From: an uncultured Lachnospiraceae bacterium
GTDB taxonomy: Bacteria > Bacillota > Clostridia > Lachnospirales > Lachnospiraceae
Reading direction: 5' to 3'
Length of the DNA: 12,606 bases
NCBI GenBank assembly: GCA_945492935.1
Contig: CALYVE010000016.1
Location: forward strand, 1-12,606
Shown: piece by piece, positions 5,091-12,606 of the stretch
How the letters are laid out: the number at the start of each line of letters is the position of its first letter
Numbering within the stretch: position 1 is the stretch's first letter
The notes under the pieces: model-generated
Database searches by the model: none
What the model was told of the DNA's origin: nothing
Seen by the model: the letters and a program-made list of their open reading frames with translations, nothing else
Made by a program: the position numbers and the translations under genes

Positions 5091-8000
5091 TATTTGTTTC
5101 CTGTACACTCATAAAATGCTTCAATCTGTGCTTCTTCACGGCTTAAGCCCTGCTCTTCATACATATTTGTAATAGAAATAAGCTTCTTGTAATCTGCAGG
5201 AATAATCTTCTTGAACTTCGTAAGATTTCCTTCAAAATCATCAAGAATCTTGGCTGCCTTTGTGGAACCTGTGTATTTCAAATGCTTCTCAAGCATCTGG
5301 CGTAACTCTTCACAGTCAGCCTTTGTCTCAACCTTTTCCATTAAGACCAATTCTTTGTTCAGGTTGCGGTACAGGCAGTTATCCTCATCATAAACGTATG
5401 CGATACCACCACTCATACCGGCTGCAAAATTCTTACCGGTTGGTCCGATAATAACAGCTCTACCACCTGTCATATATTCACAACCGTGCTCACCAACGCC
5501 TTCGACAACTGCATATGCACCGGAGTTTCTTACACAGAAACGTTCACCTGCCATACCGGCAATGTATGTCTCGCCGGATGTTGCACCATATAAAGCAACG
5601 TTTCCTACAATAATATTATCTTCTGCCTCATATAAAGCATTTTCCGGAGCCTTGACAATAATCTTACCACCGGAGAGACCCTTTCCAAGATAATCATTCG
5701 CATCGCCAACAAGGGAAAGTGTAAGACCGGAAGGGATAAATGCACCAAAGCTCTGTCCGCCTGCACCACTGCAGTTGATTGTCACGGAATCATCCGCAAT
5801 TCCATCATGATGGTTTCTTGTAATTTCAGCACCAAGCAATGTACCAAATGTACGGTCTGTATTACCGACTTCAATATCAACAGTAGCCTTCGCTTCTCCT
5901 TTGATTGCTTTTAATACTGCCTTGTCCTTCAACAAAACAGCTTCATCCAGTGTCTTTTCCAATTCAAAATCAAAAGCCTGAACCGGATCACAAGTGCAAT
6001 CAATATCTTCTGAACGTGCAAAGATTTTACTAAGATCAATCTTTGCACCATTTCCTGTGATTCCTTCTTTCTTCTTAAGAAGATCCGTACGACCCACCAA
6101 TTCATCAACCGTTCGAACACCTAACTTTGACATGTATTCGCGAAGCTCTCTTGCAATGAAAATCATGAAGTTTTCCACATACTCCGGCTTGCCGATAAAA
6201 CGCTTACGTAATTCAGGATTCTGCGTAGCAACACCCATTGGACATGTATCAAGATTACATACTCGCATCATTACACAACCAAGTGTTACAAGTGGTGCCG
6301 TTGCAAAACCAAACTCCTCTGCGCCGAGCATTGCCGCGATAGCAACATCTCTTGCCGACATAAGCTTTCCATCTGTCTCAATGACAACCCGCTGTCTTAA
6401 TCCGTTCTGAATCAATGTCTGATGTGCCTCAGCAAGGCCGAGTTCCCATGGAAGTCCGGCATTGTGAATAGAACTGATTGGTGCTGCACCTGTACCTCCG
6501 TCATAACCGGAAATCAGTACAAGCTGCGCACCGGCCTTTGCAACACCTGCAGCGACCGTGCCTACTCCTGCCTCAGAAACAAGCTTTACGGAAATTCGTG
6601 CGTCTTTATTTGCATTTTTCAAATCGTATATTAATTGAGCCAAATCCTCAATCGAATAAATATCATGATGAGGCGGTGGTGAAATAAGACTTACACCCGG
6701 TGTAGAATGTCTTGTCTTAGCAATCCAAGGATAAACCTTCTTTGCAGGAAGATGTCCGCCTTCGCCGGGCTTAGCACCCTGTGCAAGCTTAATCTGAATC
6801 TCTTTTGCGGAGCAAAGATATCTGCTTGTAACACCAAAACGACCGGATGCTACCTGTTTGATTGCGGAGCTTCTATCATTTTTTGTTCCTGCTGATTCCA
6901 ATCTTTCATCGGACTCTCCGCCTTCACCGGAATTCGACTTACCCTTCAAATGATTCATAGCAATCGCAAGCGCCTCATGTGCCTCACCGGAAATGGAACC
7001 ATAAGACATCGCACCTGTCTTAAATCTCTTAACGATTTCCATCTCACTTTCAACTTCACTAAGCGGAATCGGATTTTCTGCATAATTAAAATCCATAAGA
7101 CTTCGAAGATAACCTGTCTCTTCCGCATCAACCATCTTCGTATACTGCTTGAATTCTTCGTAATTTCCGTCACGTGTAGACTTTTGAAGCATATGAATTG
7201 TCTGAGGATTATATCGGTGCAATTCACCCTGCGCGCGCATTTTATGACGTCCGACAGAAGCGATTGTAAGATCTGTTTCAAGCCCAAGCGGGTCGAAGGC
7301 TTTTGAATGCTGCTTATCTGTAGCCTCTGCAATATCCTGTAATGTAATGCCGTCAACCGGACTTACAACCCCTGTAAAATACTTATCGATAACGCTCTGT
7401 GAAATACCGATTGCCTCAAACATTTTACTTCCCTGATATGACTGAATTGTGGAAATACCCATTTTGGAAGCAATCTTAACAATTCCCTGAAGAATCGCAT
7501 GATCATAATCAGCAGCTGCTGCGTAATAATCCTTATCCAGAATTCCGCTCTCCTCAAGCTTGCGGATAGAAGCATGTGCAAGATATGGATTAACAGCACT
7601 TGCGCCAAAACCAAGTAATGTTGCAAAATGATGAACCGCTCTTGGTTCGCCGGATTCAAGAACGATTGACATGGCCGTACAACGTTTTGTCTGAACCAAA
7701 TGCTTATGAACCGCAGATACAGCAAGTAGAGAAGGAATCGCCACGTGATTCTCATCCACACCACGATCGGACAAAATAATAATGTTTGCTCCCTCTCGAT
7801 AAGCTCTGTCAACCTCAACAAACAAGTGATCAAGCACACGCTCAAATGGCGTATTCTTGTAATACAAAATTGATACCTTTGAAACCTTAAAGCCCGGCTT
7901 ATTCATCTTTGAAAGTTTTAACAAATCAAGATCGGAAAGAATTGGATTCTGGATTTTAATAACATTACAATTCTCAGGCTTTTCGGATAACAGATTACCG

Positions 8001-9637
8001 TTTTTACCTACATAAACAGTCGTGGAAGTAACAATTTTCTCACGAACTGCATCAATCGGAGGGTTTGTAACCTGTGCAAAAAGCTGCTTAAAATAATTGA
8101 ATAATGGCTGATATTCCTTTGAAAGAACAGCAAGCGGAGTATCAACGCCCATCGCACCAATCAGCTCATTGCCGGTGAGTGCCATATTTTCAATTTCTTC
8201 CATATATTCTTCATACGAATAACCAAAGGACTTTAATAATCTGAAAAGCTCCGTCTCAGTATATTCCGGAATCTTACTATTTGGCACCTTAACATCCTTC
8301 AATAACAAAAGATTGCTGTCTAACCATTCACCATACGGCTCTTTTTTTGCATATTTTTCTTTTAATTCGACATCAGAAATGATTCTTCCTTCTTTTGTAT
8401 CAACAAGGAGCATCTTTCCCGGATGAAGTCTTTCCTTCTTTAAAATATGTGCTTCATCAAGCTTTAGCACACCAACCTCGGAAGACAAAATCAGTCTGCC
8501 GTCATCCATGATATAATATCTTGACGGACGAAGGCCGTTACGATCAAGAATTGCACCCATAACATCACCGTCAGAGAACATAATTGATGCAGGGCCATCC
8601 CATGGCTCCATCATCGTTGCATAATACTGATAGAAATCTCTCTCTGCCTGAGTAATGGTGTCATTATGTTCCCATGGTTCCGGAATTAAAATCATCGCTG
8701 CCAGAGCAGGAGCCATGCCACCCATAATCATAAATTCCAGTGCATTATCAAGCATGGCAGAGTCGGAGCCTTCTGCCGAAATAATCGGAAGAACCTTCCC
8801 AAGATCTTCTTCCGAAAAAGCATTCGTAAAAATGGTTTCTTCTCGGGCAAGCATCTTATCAACATTACCCTTGATTGTATTAATCTCGCCGTTATGAACG
8901 ACAAAACGGTTTGGATGTGCTCTATGCCAGCTTGGATTTGTATTTGTCGAGAAACGTGAGTGAACAAGTGCAACTGCTGACTCATAGTTTTTATCTCTCA
9001 AATCATCAAAAAACAATCGAAGCTGTCCGACAAGAAACATACCTTTATAAACAATCGTTCTACAGGAAAGCGAAGGCACATATGTGCTTTCATTACTCTG
9101 TTCAAAAACTCTTCGGATAATATATAATTTACGGTCAAATTCGAGATCGGTAAGAGATTCATCATCCTTATTTACGAATGCCTGGTAAATAACCGGACAG
9201 CTCTCCAATGCCTTTGCACCAAGTACATCCTTCTGTACAAGTACCTCTCTCCAGCCAAGGAATGTAAGTCCTTCCTTTGCTACAATTACCTCAAACATTT
9301 TCATGGCCTGTCTTCGCTCAAGCTCATTCTGCGGGAAGAAAAACATACCTACGCCATAGCTTCGCGCGTCACCGATTGCGATGCCCTTTTGCTTGCAAAT
9401 CTTCTTGAAAAACTTATGTGGAATCTGTGTTAAAATACCAACACCGTCACCGGTTTTTCCTTCGGCATCCTTACCTGCACGATGCTCCAAATTCTCAACA
9501 ATCTTCAATGCATCATCAACAATCGCATGACTTTGCTTACCATGAATGTTAATAATTGCTCCAATACCGCAGTTATCATGTTCAAATGCTGCATCATATA
9601 ATCCGTTTTCAATTTTATTTTCAACACTTTCTTTCAT
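5090..9637 (-). CDS. gltB: Glutamate synthase large subunit
   Basis: Alpha subunit of NADPH-dependent glutamate synthase, 1515 residues (the usual full length). It hydrolyses glutamine and channels the ammonia to 2-oxoglutarate. Residues 1-22 are a short propeptide ending before Cys23 (CGIGAI), the N-terminal nucleophile of the class II amidotransferase domain (about 23-430), which contains RAHPNRF and HNGEINT. A central domain follows, then the FMN-binding synthase domain with SGEAHEAL and NSGEGGESDER (about 900). The 3Fe-4S cysteines C1121-x5-C1127-x4-C1132 lie in GCVMMRVCNLDTCPMG. The C-terminal beta-helix domain (about 1250-1480) has many Gly-rich turns. The start has GGAGGG 6 nt upstream and lies 20 nt after the pyrG stop with no terminator between, so it is probably co-transcribed with pyrG. 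All catalytic and cofactor residues appear intact. Confidence 0.98.
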   Translation of the reverse strand: MKESVENKIENGLYDAAFEHDNCGIGAIINIHGKQSHAIVDDALKIVENLEHRAGKDAEGKTGDGVGILTQIPHKFFKKICKQKGIAIGDARSYGVGMFFFPQNELERRQAMKMFEVIVAKEGLTFLGWREVLVQKDVLGAKALESCPVIYQAFVNKDDESLTDLEFDRKLYIIRRVFEQSNESTYVPSLSCRTIVYKGMFLVGQLRLFFDDLRDKNYESAVALVHSRFSTNTNPSWHRAHPNRFVVHNGEINTIKGNVDKMLAREETIFTNAFSEEDLGKVLPIISAEGSDSAMLDNALEFMIMGGMAPALAAMILIPEPWEHNDTITQAERDFYQYYATMMEPWDGPASIMFSDGDVMGAILDRNGLRPSRYYIMDDGRLILSSEVGVLKLDEAHILKKERLHPGKMLLVDTKEGRIISDVELKEKYAKKEPYGEWLDSNLLLLKDVKVPNSKIPEYTETELFRLLKSFGYSYEEYMEEIENMALTGNELIGAMGVDTPLAVLSKEYQPLFNYFKQLFAQVTNPPIDAVREKIVTSTTVYVGKNGNLLSEKPENCNVIKIQNPILSDLDLLKLSKMNKPGFKVSKVSILYYKNTPFERVLDHLFVEVDRAYREGANIIILSDRGVDENHVAIPSLLAVSAVHKHLVQTKRCTAMSIVLESGEPRAVHHFATLLGFGASAVNPYLAHASIRKLEESGILDKDYYAAAADYDHAILQGIVKIASKMGISTIQSYQGSKMFEAIGISQSVIDKYFTGVVSPVDGITLQDIAEATDKQHSKAFDPLGLETDLTIASVGRHKMRAQGELHRYNPQTIHMLQKSTRDGNYEEFKQYTKMVDAEETGYLRSLMDFNYAENPIPLSEVESEMEIVKRFKTGAMSYGSISGEAHEALAIAMNHLKGKSNSGEGGESDERLESAGTKNDRSSAIKQVASGRFGVTSRYLCSAKEIQIKLAQGAKPGEGGHLPAKKVYPWIAKTRHSTPGVSLISPPPHHDIYSIEDLAQLIYDLKNANKDARISVKLVSEAGVGTVAAGVAKAGAQLVLISGYDGGTGAAPISSIHNAGLPWELGLAEAHQTLIQNGLRQRVVIETDGKLMSARDVAIAAMLGAEEFGFATAPLVTLGCVMMRVCNLDTCPMGVATQNPELRKRFIGKPEYVENFMIFIARELREYMSKLGVRTVDELVGRTDLLKKKEGITGNGAKIDLSKIFARSEDIDCTCDPVQAFDFELEKTLDEAVLLKDKAVLKAIKGEAKATVDIEVGNTDRTFGTLLGAEITRNHHDGIADDSVTINCSGAGGQSFGAFIPSGLTLSLVGDANDYLGKGLSGGKIIVKAPENALYEAEDNIIVGNVALYGATSGETYIAGMAGERFCVRNSGAYAVVEGVGEHGCEYMTGGRAVIIGPTGKNFAAGMSGGIAYVYDEDNCLYRNLNKELVLMEKVETKADCEELRQMLEKHLKYTGSTKAAKILDDFEGNLTKFKKIIPADYKKLISITNMYEEQGLSREEAQIEAFYECTGNK

Positions 9638-9657
9638 TCTTTTCCCTCCGATATTTT

Positions 9658-11268
9658 CTATTTATTCTTCAACGCGTACTGTAATGCGGCCTTGATAAGT
9701 CCCACAAACAGCGGATGCGGTTGATCCGGTCTTGACTTAAATTCAGGATGAGCCTGTGTCGCCAGGAAATATGGGTGATGTTTAAGCTCAATCATTTCAA
9801 CAATGCGATTGTCCGGTGATAATCCGGAAAGCATCATTCCATTTACTGTAAGGACACCACGGTAATCGTTATTTACTTCATAACGATGTCTGTGTCTCTC
9901 ATGAATGTATTTTTCTCTGTATAAATCTAATGCCTTTGTCCCATCCTGAAGGACACAAGGATAAGAACCGAGTCTCATAGTTCCTCCAAGATTTACAACG
10001 CCGTTTTGCTCCGGTAAAAGTGTAATAACGGGATTTAACGTATCCGGACAAAGTTCAATGCTTGCAGCATCCGAAATATCACACACATGTCTCGCGAACT
10101 CTACAATCGCAAGCTGCATACCCAGGCAAAGGCCAAGGAATGGTACATTGTGTATTCGCGCATATCGGATTGCGGTAATCATTCCTTCCGTGCCTCTTGT
10201 TCCAAATCCCCCCGGAACAATAACACCATCTACATCTGCAAGAAATTCATCAACATTTTCTTCGGTAACATCCTCCGAATCAATCCACTTAATTTCCACC
10301 TCTGATTTATTCGCTATTCCTCCATGCTTTAACGATTCTACTACGCTTATGTAAGCATCATGCAAAGCAACATATTTTCCGACTAAAGCGATTGTTACTT
10401 TATGCTTCGGATTCTGGAAATCCTCAACCATCTGCCTCCACTTTTTCAAATCCGGCTCCGGGCAAGGAAGATTGAGACACTCACAAACAGCCTTTGCGAG
10501 ATTTTCCTCTTCCATCATAAGCGGCACCTCATAAAGAGATTTTGCATCCAAATTTTGTAAAACGTGTTCCTTCTTTACATTACAGAACAATGCTATTTTT
10601 GCCTTCATCTGATCATCAACCGGATAATCCGAGCGACATACGAGAATATCCGGCCAAATACCCATACTCTGCAAAGCCTTTACACTCATCTGTGTTGGTT
10701 TTGTCTTCATTTCTCCTGATGACTTTAAGTATGGAATCAGTGTAACCTGAATCATAATGGCATTCTCTCGTCCGACCTCAGCCTGGAACTGTCTGAATGC
10801 TTCAAGGAATGGCTGGCTTTCAATATCACCGACGGTACCACCAATTTCAATAATGGAAATCGTATCTTCATTCTTTGTCTTCGCCTTGTAAAAAGCATCT
10901 TTTATTTCATTTGTGATATGCGGAATAACCTGTACGGTTCCCCCCTGATAATCACCATGTCTTTCTTTATTTAAAACGGACCAGTAAATCTTGCCTGTTG
11001 TAACGTTTGAATTTCGATCAAGGTTTTCATTGATAAATCTCTCATAATGTCCAAGATCAAGGTCTGTTTCTGTTCCATCATCTGTTACAAAAACTTCGCC
11101 ATGCTGAATTGGGTTCATTGTTCCCGGATCCATATTTATATAGGGATCAAACTTCTGCATCGTGACATGATAGCCTCTTGCTTTTAACAGTCTGCCAAGC
11201 GATGCAGCTGTAATTCCTTTTCCTAATCCCGAAACAACACCACCGGTTACAAATACATATTTAACCAT
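9658..11268 (-). CDS. pyrG: CTP synthase
   Basis: Makes CTP from UTP, ATP and glutamine, the last step of de novo pyrimidine nucleotide synthesis; 536 residues, the usual length. The amidoligase domain (about 1-265) has the P-loop-like GGVVSGLGKG (9-18), MDPGTMNPIQHGEVFVTDDG, and EIGGTVGDIES. The glutaminase domain (about 290-535) has the nucleophile Cys381 in GLCLGMQ, GGFGTRG for the oxyanion region, and the triad residues His507 and Glu509 in QAHPEF. The start is the ATG at 11268, with AGGTGG 5 nt upstream. A GTG at 11277 is in frame but lies within the ribosome binding site and adds only three residues. The gene is first in the pyrG-gltB-gltD transcript; its leader contains a strong terminator, suggesting attenuation. 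Placing a glutamine consumer ahead of GOGAT ties nucleotide and nitrogen supply together (inference). Confidence 0.97.
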   Translation of the reverse strand: MVKYVFVTGGVVSGLGKGITAASLGRLLKARGYHVTMQKFDPYINMDPGTMNPIQHGEVFVTDDGTETDLDLGHYERFINENLDRNSNVTTGKIYWSVLNKERHGDYQGGTVQVIPHITNEIKDAFYKAKTKNEDTISIIEIGGTVGDIESQPFLEAFRQFQAEVGRENAIMIQVTLIPYLKSSGEMKTKPTQMSVKALQSMGIWPDILVCRSDYPVDDQMKAKIALFCNVKKEHVLQNLDAKSLYEVPLMMEEENLAKAVCECLNLPCPEPDLKKWRQMVEDFQNPKHKVTIALVGKYVALHDAYISVVESLKHGGIANKSEVEIKWIDSEDVTEENVDEFLADVDGVIVPGGFGTRGTEGMITAIRYARIHNVPFLGLCLGMQLAIVEFARHVCDISDAASIELCPDTLNPVITLLPEQNGVVNLGGTMRLGSYPCVLQDGTKALDLYREKYIHERHRHRYEVNNDYRGVLTVNGMMLSGLSPDNRIVEMIELKHHPYFLATQAHPEFKSRPDQPHPLFVGLIKAALQYALKNK

Positions 11269-11273
11269 TCGTT

Positions 11274-11279
11274 CCACCT
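11274..11279 (-). promoter_or_regulatory. Ribosome binding site fixing the pyrG start
   Basis: AGGTGG on the minus strand, 5 nt before the ATG at 11268. It overlaps the alternative GTG codon at 11277, which therefore cannot be the main start. Confidence 0.75.
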
Positions 11280-11312
11280 CTCTATGTTAATCTTTTCTAT
11301 CGTTCGCTATCT

Positions 11313-11364
11313 AAAAGAAAAGACAAGGGCGCCGGATAGTTATCCTCTATCCGACGCCCTTGTC
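11313..11364 (-). terminator. Intrinsic terminator in the pyrG leader (probable attenuator)
   Basis: On the minus strand an 18-bp stem (11364-11347 with 11339-11322; one G-U wobble in RNA) closes a 7-nt loop and is followed by TTTTCTTTT, a very strong intrinsic terminator. It lies between the TTGACA promoter and the pyrG ATG, 45 nt before the AGGTGG-to-ATG region begins. It would stop pyrG transcription unless relieved, as in attenuated pyrG leaders of Gram-positives. It would also stop read-through from amtB. No alternative promoter was seen downstream of it. Confidence 0.9.
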
Positions 11365-11377
11365 GATTACATACCCT

Positions 11378-11406
11378 ATAGTATTCCATCGCGAAGACGT
11401 TGTCAA
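11378..11406 (-). promoter_or_regulatory. Promoter of the pyrG-gltB-gltD transcript
   Basis: The minus strand has a perfect TTGACA (11406 to 11401), 17 bp, then TACTAT (11383 to 11378). The predicted start near 11371 leaves only about 7-10 nt before the leader terminator hairpin. A GGG follows the -10 after a single base, which is closer than a normal start site. Confidence 0.75.
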
Positions 11407-11440
11407 TATATTAAGTTCATTTTCTTTGTATTTTTAGTCA

Positions 11441-11497
11441 TTTTACTTGTTTTTATAAACCACTTACACTGTTTTACTTGTTTTTCTCAAGTAAAAC
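11441..11497. repeat. Three copies of a TTTTACTTG motif between amtB and pyrG
   Basis: Plus strand: TTTTACTTGTTTTT occurs at 11441-11454 and again, identically, at 11472-11485 (31-bp offset, about three helical turns). CAAGTAAAAC at 11488-11497 is the exact inverse of GTTTTACTTG at 11471-11480, giving a 10-bp perfect hairpin with a 7-nt loop. No T-run follows the hairpin on the minus strand, so it is not a standard terminator for amtB. The group lies 35-91 bp upstream of the pyrG -35. The remainder of the 11278-11528 gap holds the promoter and terminator listed separately, plus a small palindrome CGTTTCAAACG (11500-11510). Confidence 0.7.
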
Positions 11498-11528
11498 ATC
11501 GTTTCAAACGTTCCATGCGACGTTTTCG

Positions 11529-12551
11529 TTACTCTACATCCTGAAGAGCTGCGAAGTCTTCTTCACCTGTACGAATCTTTACAACCTTATCAACATTGTA
11601 TACGAAGATCTTACCATCACCGATATGACCTGTGTAAAGAGCCTTCTTCGCTGCCTCGATAACCTTTTCTACCGGAATCTCACTTACAACAACTTCAACC
11701 TTAATCTTTGGAAGCAATGTTGCATCGAGCTCAACTCCACGATACATTTCACCGGCACCCTTCTGTATGCCACAACCCATAACCTGAGTTACCGTCATAC
11801 CTGTTACACCAAGATCGTTCATCGCCTTCTTTAACTTGTCGTGTCGTGAAAGCTTTGCAATAATGACAACCTTGTGGATACCTGTTGTAAGATCCGGAGC
11901 CATAGCTACCTTTACTGAAGCATCCTTCATTGCCGGAGTTGCCTCTTCATATTCTTCTACACCAAGATTTGTATTTGCATTGATATCCATTGTCATTGTA
12001 TTTGAAATATCCATGATTGAGAAACCTGCATATGCGGATGGCAGACCATGTTCTGTTGCATCAAGACCTGTAATCTCCTCTTCCTCTGATACACGAAGTC
12101 CAAATATTGCTTTAATGACAAAGAATGTAATTGTTATTGTTACTGCGGTCCAGGCTGCTACTGCTGCAAAACCAATCAACTGAAGTCCAAGCTGTTCGAA
12201 GCCACCGCCGTAAAACAAGCCTTCCTTGATACCGGCTGTCTCAAATGCCGGAGATGAAGATGTTGCAAACAAACCAACTGCAATTGTACCCCAGATACCA
12301 TTTAAGCAATGGACTGCTACGGCACCTACAGGATCATCAACGTGAAGCTTGTAATCAAGAAGCCATACACCAAATACGACTAACACACCGGCAACTGCAC
12401 CAATGATTGTTGCGCCAAGAGCGTCTGTCACATCACAAGGAGCAGTAATTGCAACAAGTCCTGCCAAAGAAGCGTTTAAACACATAGAAACATCAGGCTT
12501 GCCATACTTAATCCATGTAAAAATCATACAAACAAAAGTTGCTACTGCAGC
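11529..12551 (-). CDS. amtB: Ammonium channel fused to a PII (GlnK) domain, 5'-truncated
   Basis: Membrane ammonium channel with its own PII regulator attached. Homology runs in frame from 12551; the first ATG is at 12527, and numbering here starts from it. Residues 1-145 hold the second half of the channel, including several membrane segments and His73 in AVHCLNGIWG, the second of the pore's twin histidines. EHGLPSAY (159-166) marks the channel's C-terminal tail. A linker of about 45 residues leads to the PII domain (217-325): GMTVTQVMGCGIQKG, T-loop with MYRGVEL, LLPK, GDGKIFVY, RTGEED. The 2-oxoglutarate Gln (Q255) and T-loop-base Lys (K274) remain, but the uridylylation Tyr51 position is Leu267 and the ATP-contact Arg38 position is Ile254. 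The first half of the channel, roughly 230 residues, is missing: a TAG and unrelated sequence begin at 12552. Such fusions are known in some Lachnospiraceae. Confidence 0.9.
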   Translation of the reverse strand, partial: AAVATFVCMIFTWIKYGKPDVSMCLNASLAGLVAITAPCDVTDALGATIIGAVAGVLVVFGVWLLDYKLHVDDPVGAVAVHCLNGIWGTIAVGLFATSSSPAFETAGIKEGLFYGGGFEQLGLQLIGFAAVAAWTAVTITITFFVIKAIFGLRVSEEEEITGLDATEHGLPSAYAGFSIMDISNTMTMDINANTNLGVEEYEEATPAMKDASVKVAMAPDLTTGIHKVVIIAKLSRHDKLKKAMNDLGVTGMTVTQVMGCGIQKGAGEMYRGVELDATLLPKIKVEVVVSEIPVEKVIEAAKKALYTGHIGDGKIFVYNVDKVVKIRTGEEDFAALQDVE

Positions 12552-12606
12552 CTATCAGATTTCTTGAATCAATACTATTCTGCTTTTTTGACTCAAATTC
12601 TTTTAC
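12552..12606. other. Unrelated AT-rich sequence at right edge
   Basis: Reading back into amtB from the window edge, channel coding ends at 12551 and the next in-frame codon is TAG (12554-12552). The 55 nt beyond do not encode channel sequence in any frame. On the minus strand another frame is open throughout and reads VKEFESKKQNS and so on, a hydrophilic stretch I do not recognise. It is probably a chimeric contig end, or less likely a real insertion or recombination point. Confidence 0.6.

Noticed and set aside
5079..5108. Earlier start for gltD overlapping gltB
   Set aside because: The extra ten residues do not resemble GltD N-termini; GGAGGG sits correctly for the ATG at 5078.
5929..7845. 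Several open frames of 60-160 codons inside gltB on both strands
   Set aside because: They are out-of-frame shadows of a fully intact gltB, with no family resemblance and compositions rich in Arg, Leu, Ile or His that reflect frame-shifted coding.
11269..11277. GTG start three codons before the pyrG ATG
   Set aside because: The GTG is part of the AGGTGG ribosome binding site; CTP synthases begin with the MVKYVFVTGG-type sequence at the ATG.
11471..11497. Hairpin as an intrinsic terminator of amtB
   Set aside because: The stem is AT-rich and no T-run follows on the minus strand; the downstream 18-bp stem at 11322-11364 is a far better terminator.
1..12606. CRISPR arrays, tRNA/rRNA genes, insertion sequences or prophage
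   Set aside because: No repeat-spacer arrays, transposase or integrase motifs, terminal inverted repeats or structural RNA signatures were recognised; the two end segments share no convincing repeat with each other.

Overview
The window is about 12.6 kb of AT-rich DNA, and every recognisable gene lies on the minus strand. Protein style, a short GS-I with an adjacent ANTAR gene, an Amt-GlnK fusion, and strong GGAGG-type ribosome binding sites point to a low-GC Gram-positive, most likely a Clostridia/Lachnospiraceae gut anaerobe. This is inferred from gene content alone; no 16S or other phylogenetic marker is present.

In transcription order (high to low coordinates) the core is a nitrogen-assimilation block: an ammonium channel with a PII domain fused to its C-terminus (amtB-glnK, 5' end missing), CTP synthase (pyrG), the large (gltB) and small (gltD) subunits of glutamate synthase, a divergent type I glutamine synthetase (glnA), and an ANTAR-domain RNA-binding protein with a degenerate receiver. 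pyrG-gltB-gltD look like one transcript: gaps are 11-20 nt and the gltD ribosome binding site touches the gltB stop. It is driven by a TTGACA-17-TACTAT promoter and interrupted by a strong intrinsic terminator in the pyrG leader (probable attenuator). glnA has its own promoter overlapping the gltD stop codon and is followed 14 nt later by the ANTAR gene; that unit ends in a strong terminator.

Below it comes a short, separate regulatory module: an OmpR/PhoB-type response regulator with its own terminator and no histidine kinase beside it, then a BcrA-like ABC transporter ATPase. The ATPase promoter carries an 11-bp-period direct repeat just upstream of its -35 region, a plausible binding site for that regulator.

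Taken together: Amt brings in or senses ammonium, GS and GOGAT assimilate it, CTP synthase is a glutamine consumer placed first in the GOGAT transcript, and the PII domain and ANTAR protein are candidate nitrogen-status regulators.

Both ends are anomalous. At the left, the ABC ATPase homology stops near position 98 and is replaced by unrelated, CTC-rich sequence. At the right, amtB homology stops at 12551, directly against an in-frame stop and 55 nt of unrelated AT-rich sequence. Broken genes within about 100 nt of both ends most simply mean this is a whole contig with chimeric ends, though real rearrangements cannot be excluded. The most interesting biology is the divergent GS paired with a non-phosphorylatable ANTAR protein, the pyrG leader that does not fit the Bacillus CTP-attenuation mechanism, the tandem repeat over the glnA promoter, and the PII fusion lacking the uridylylation tyrosine.
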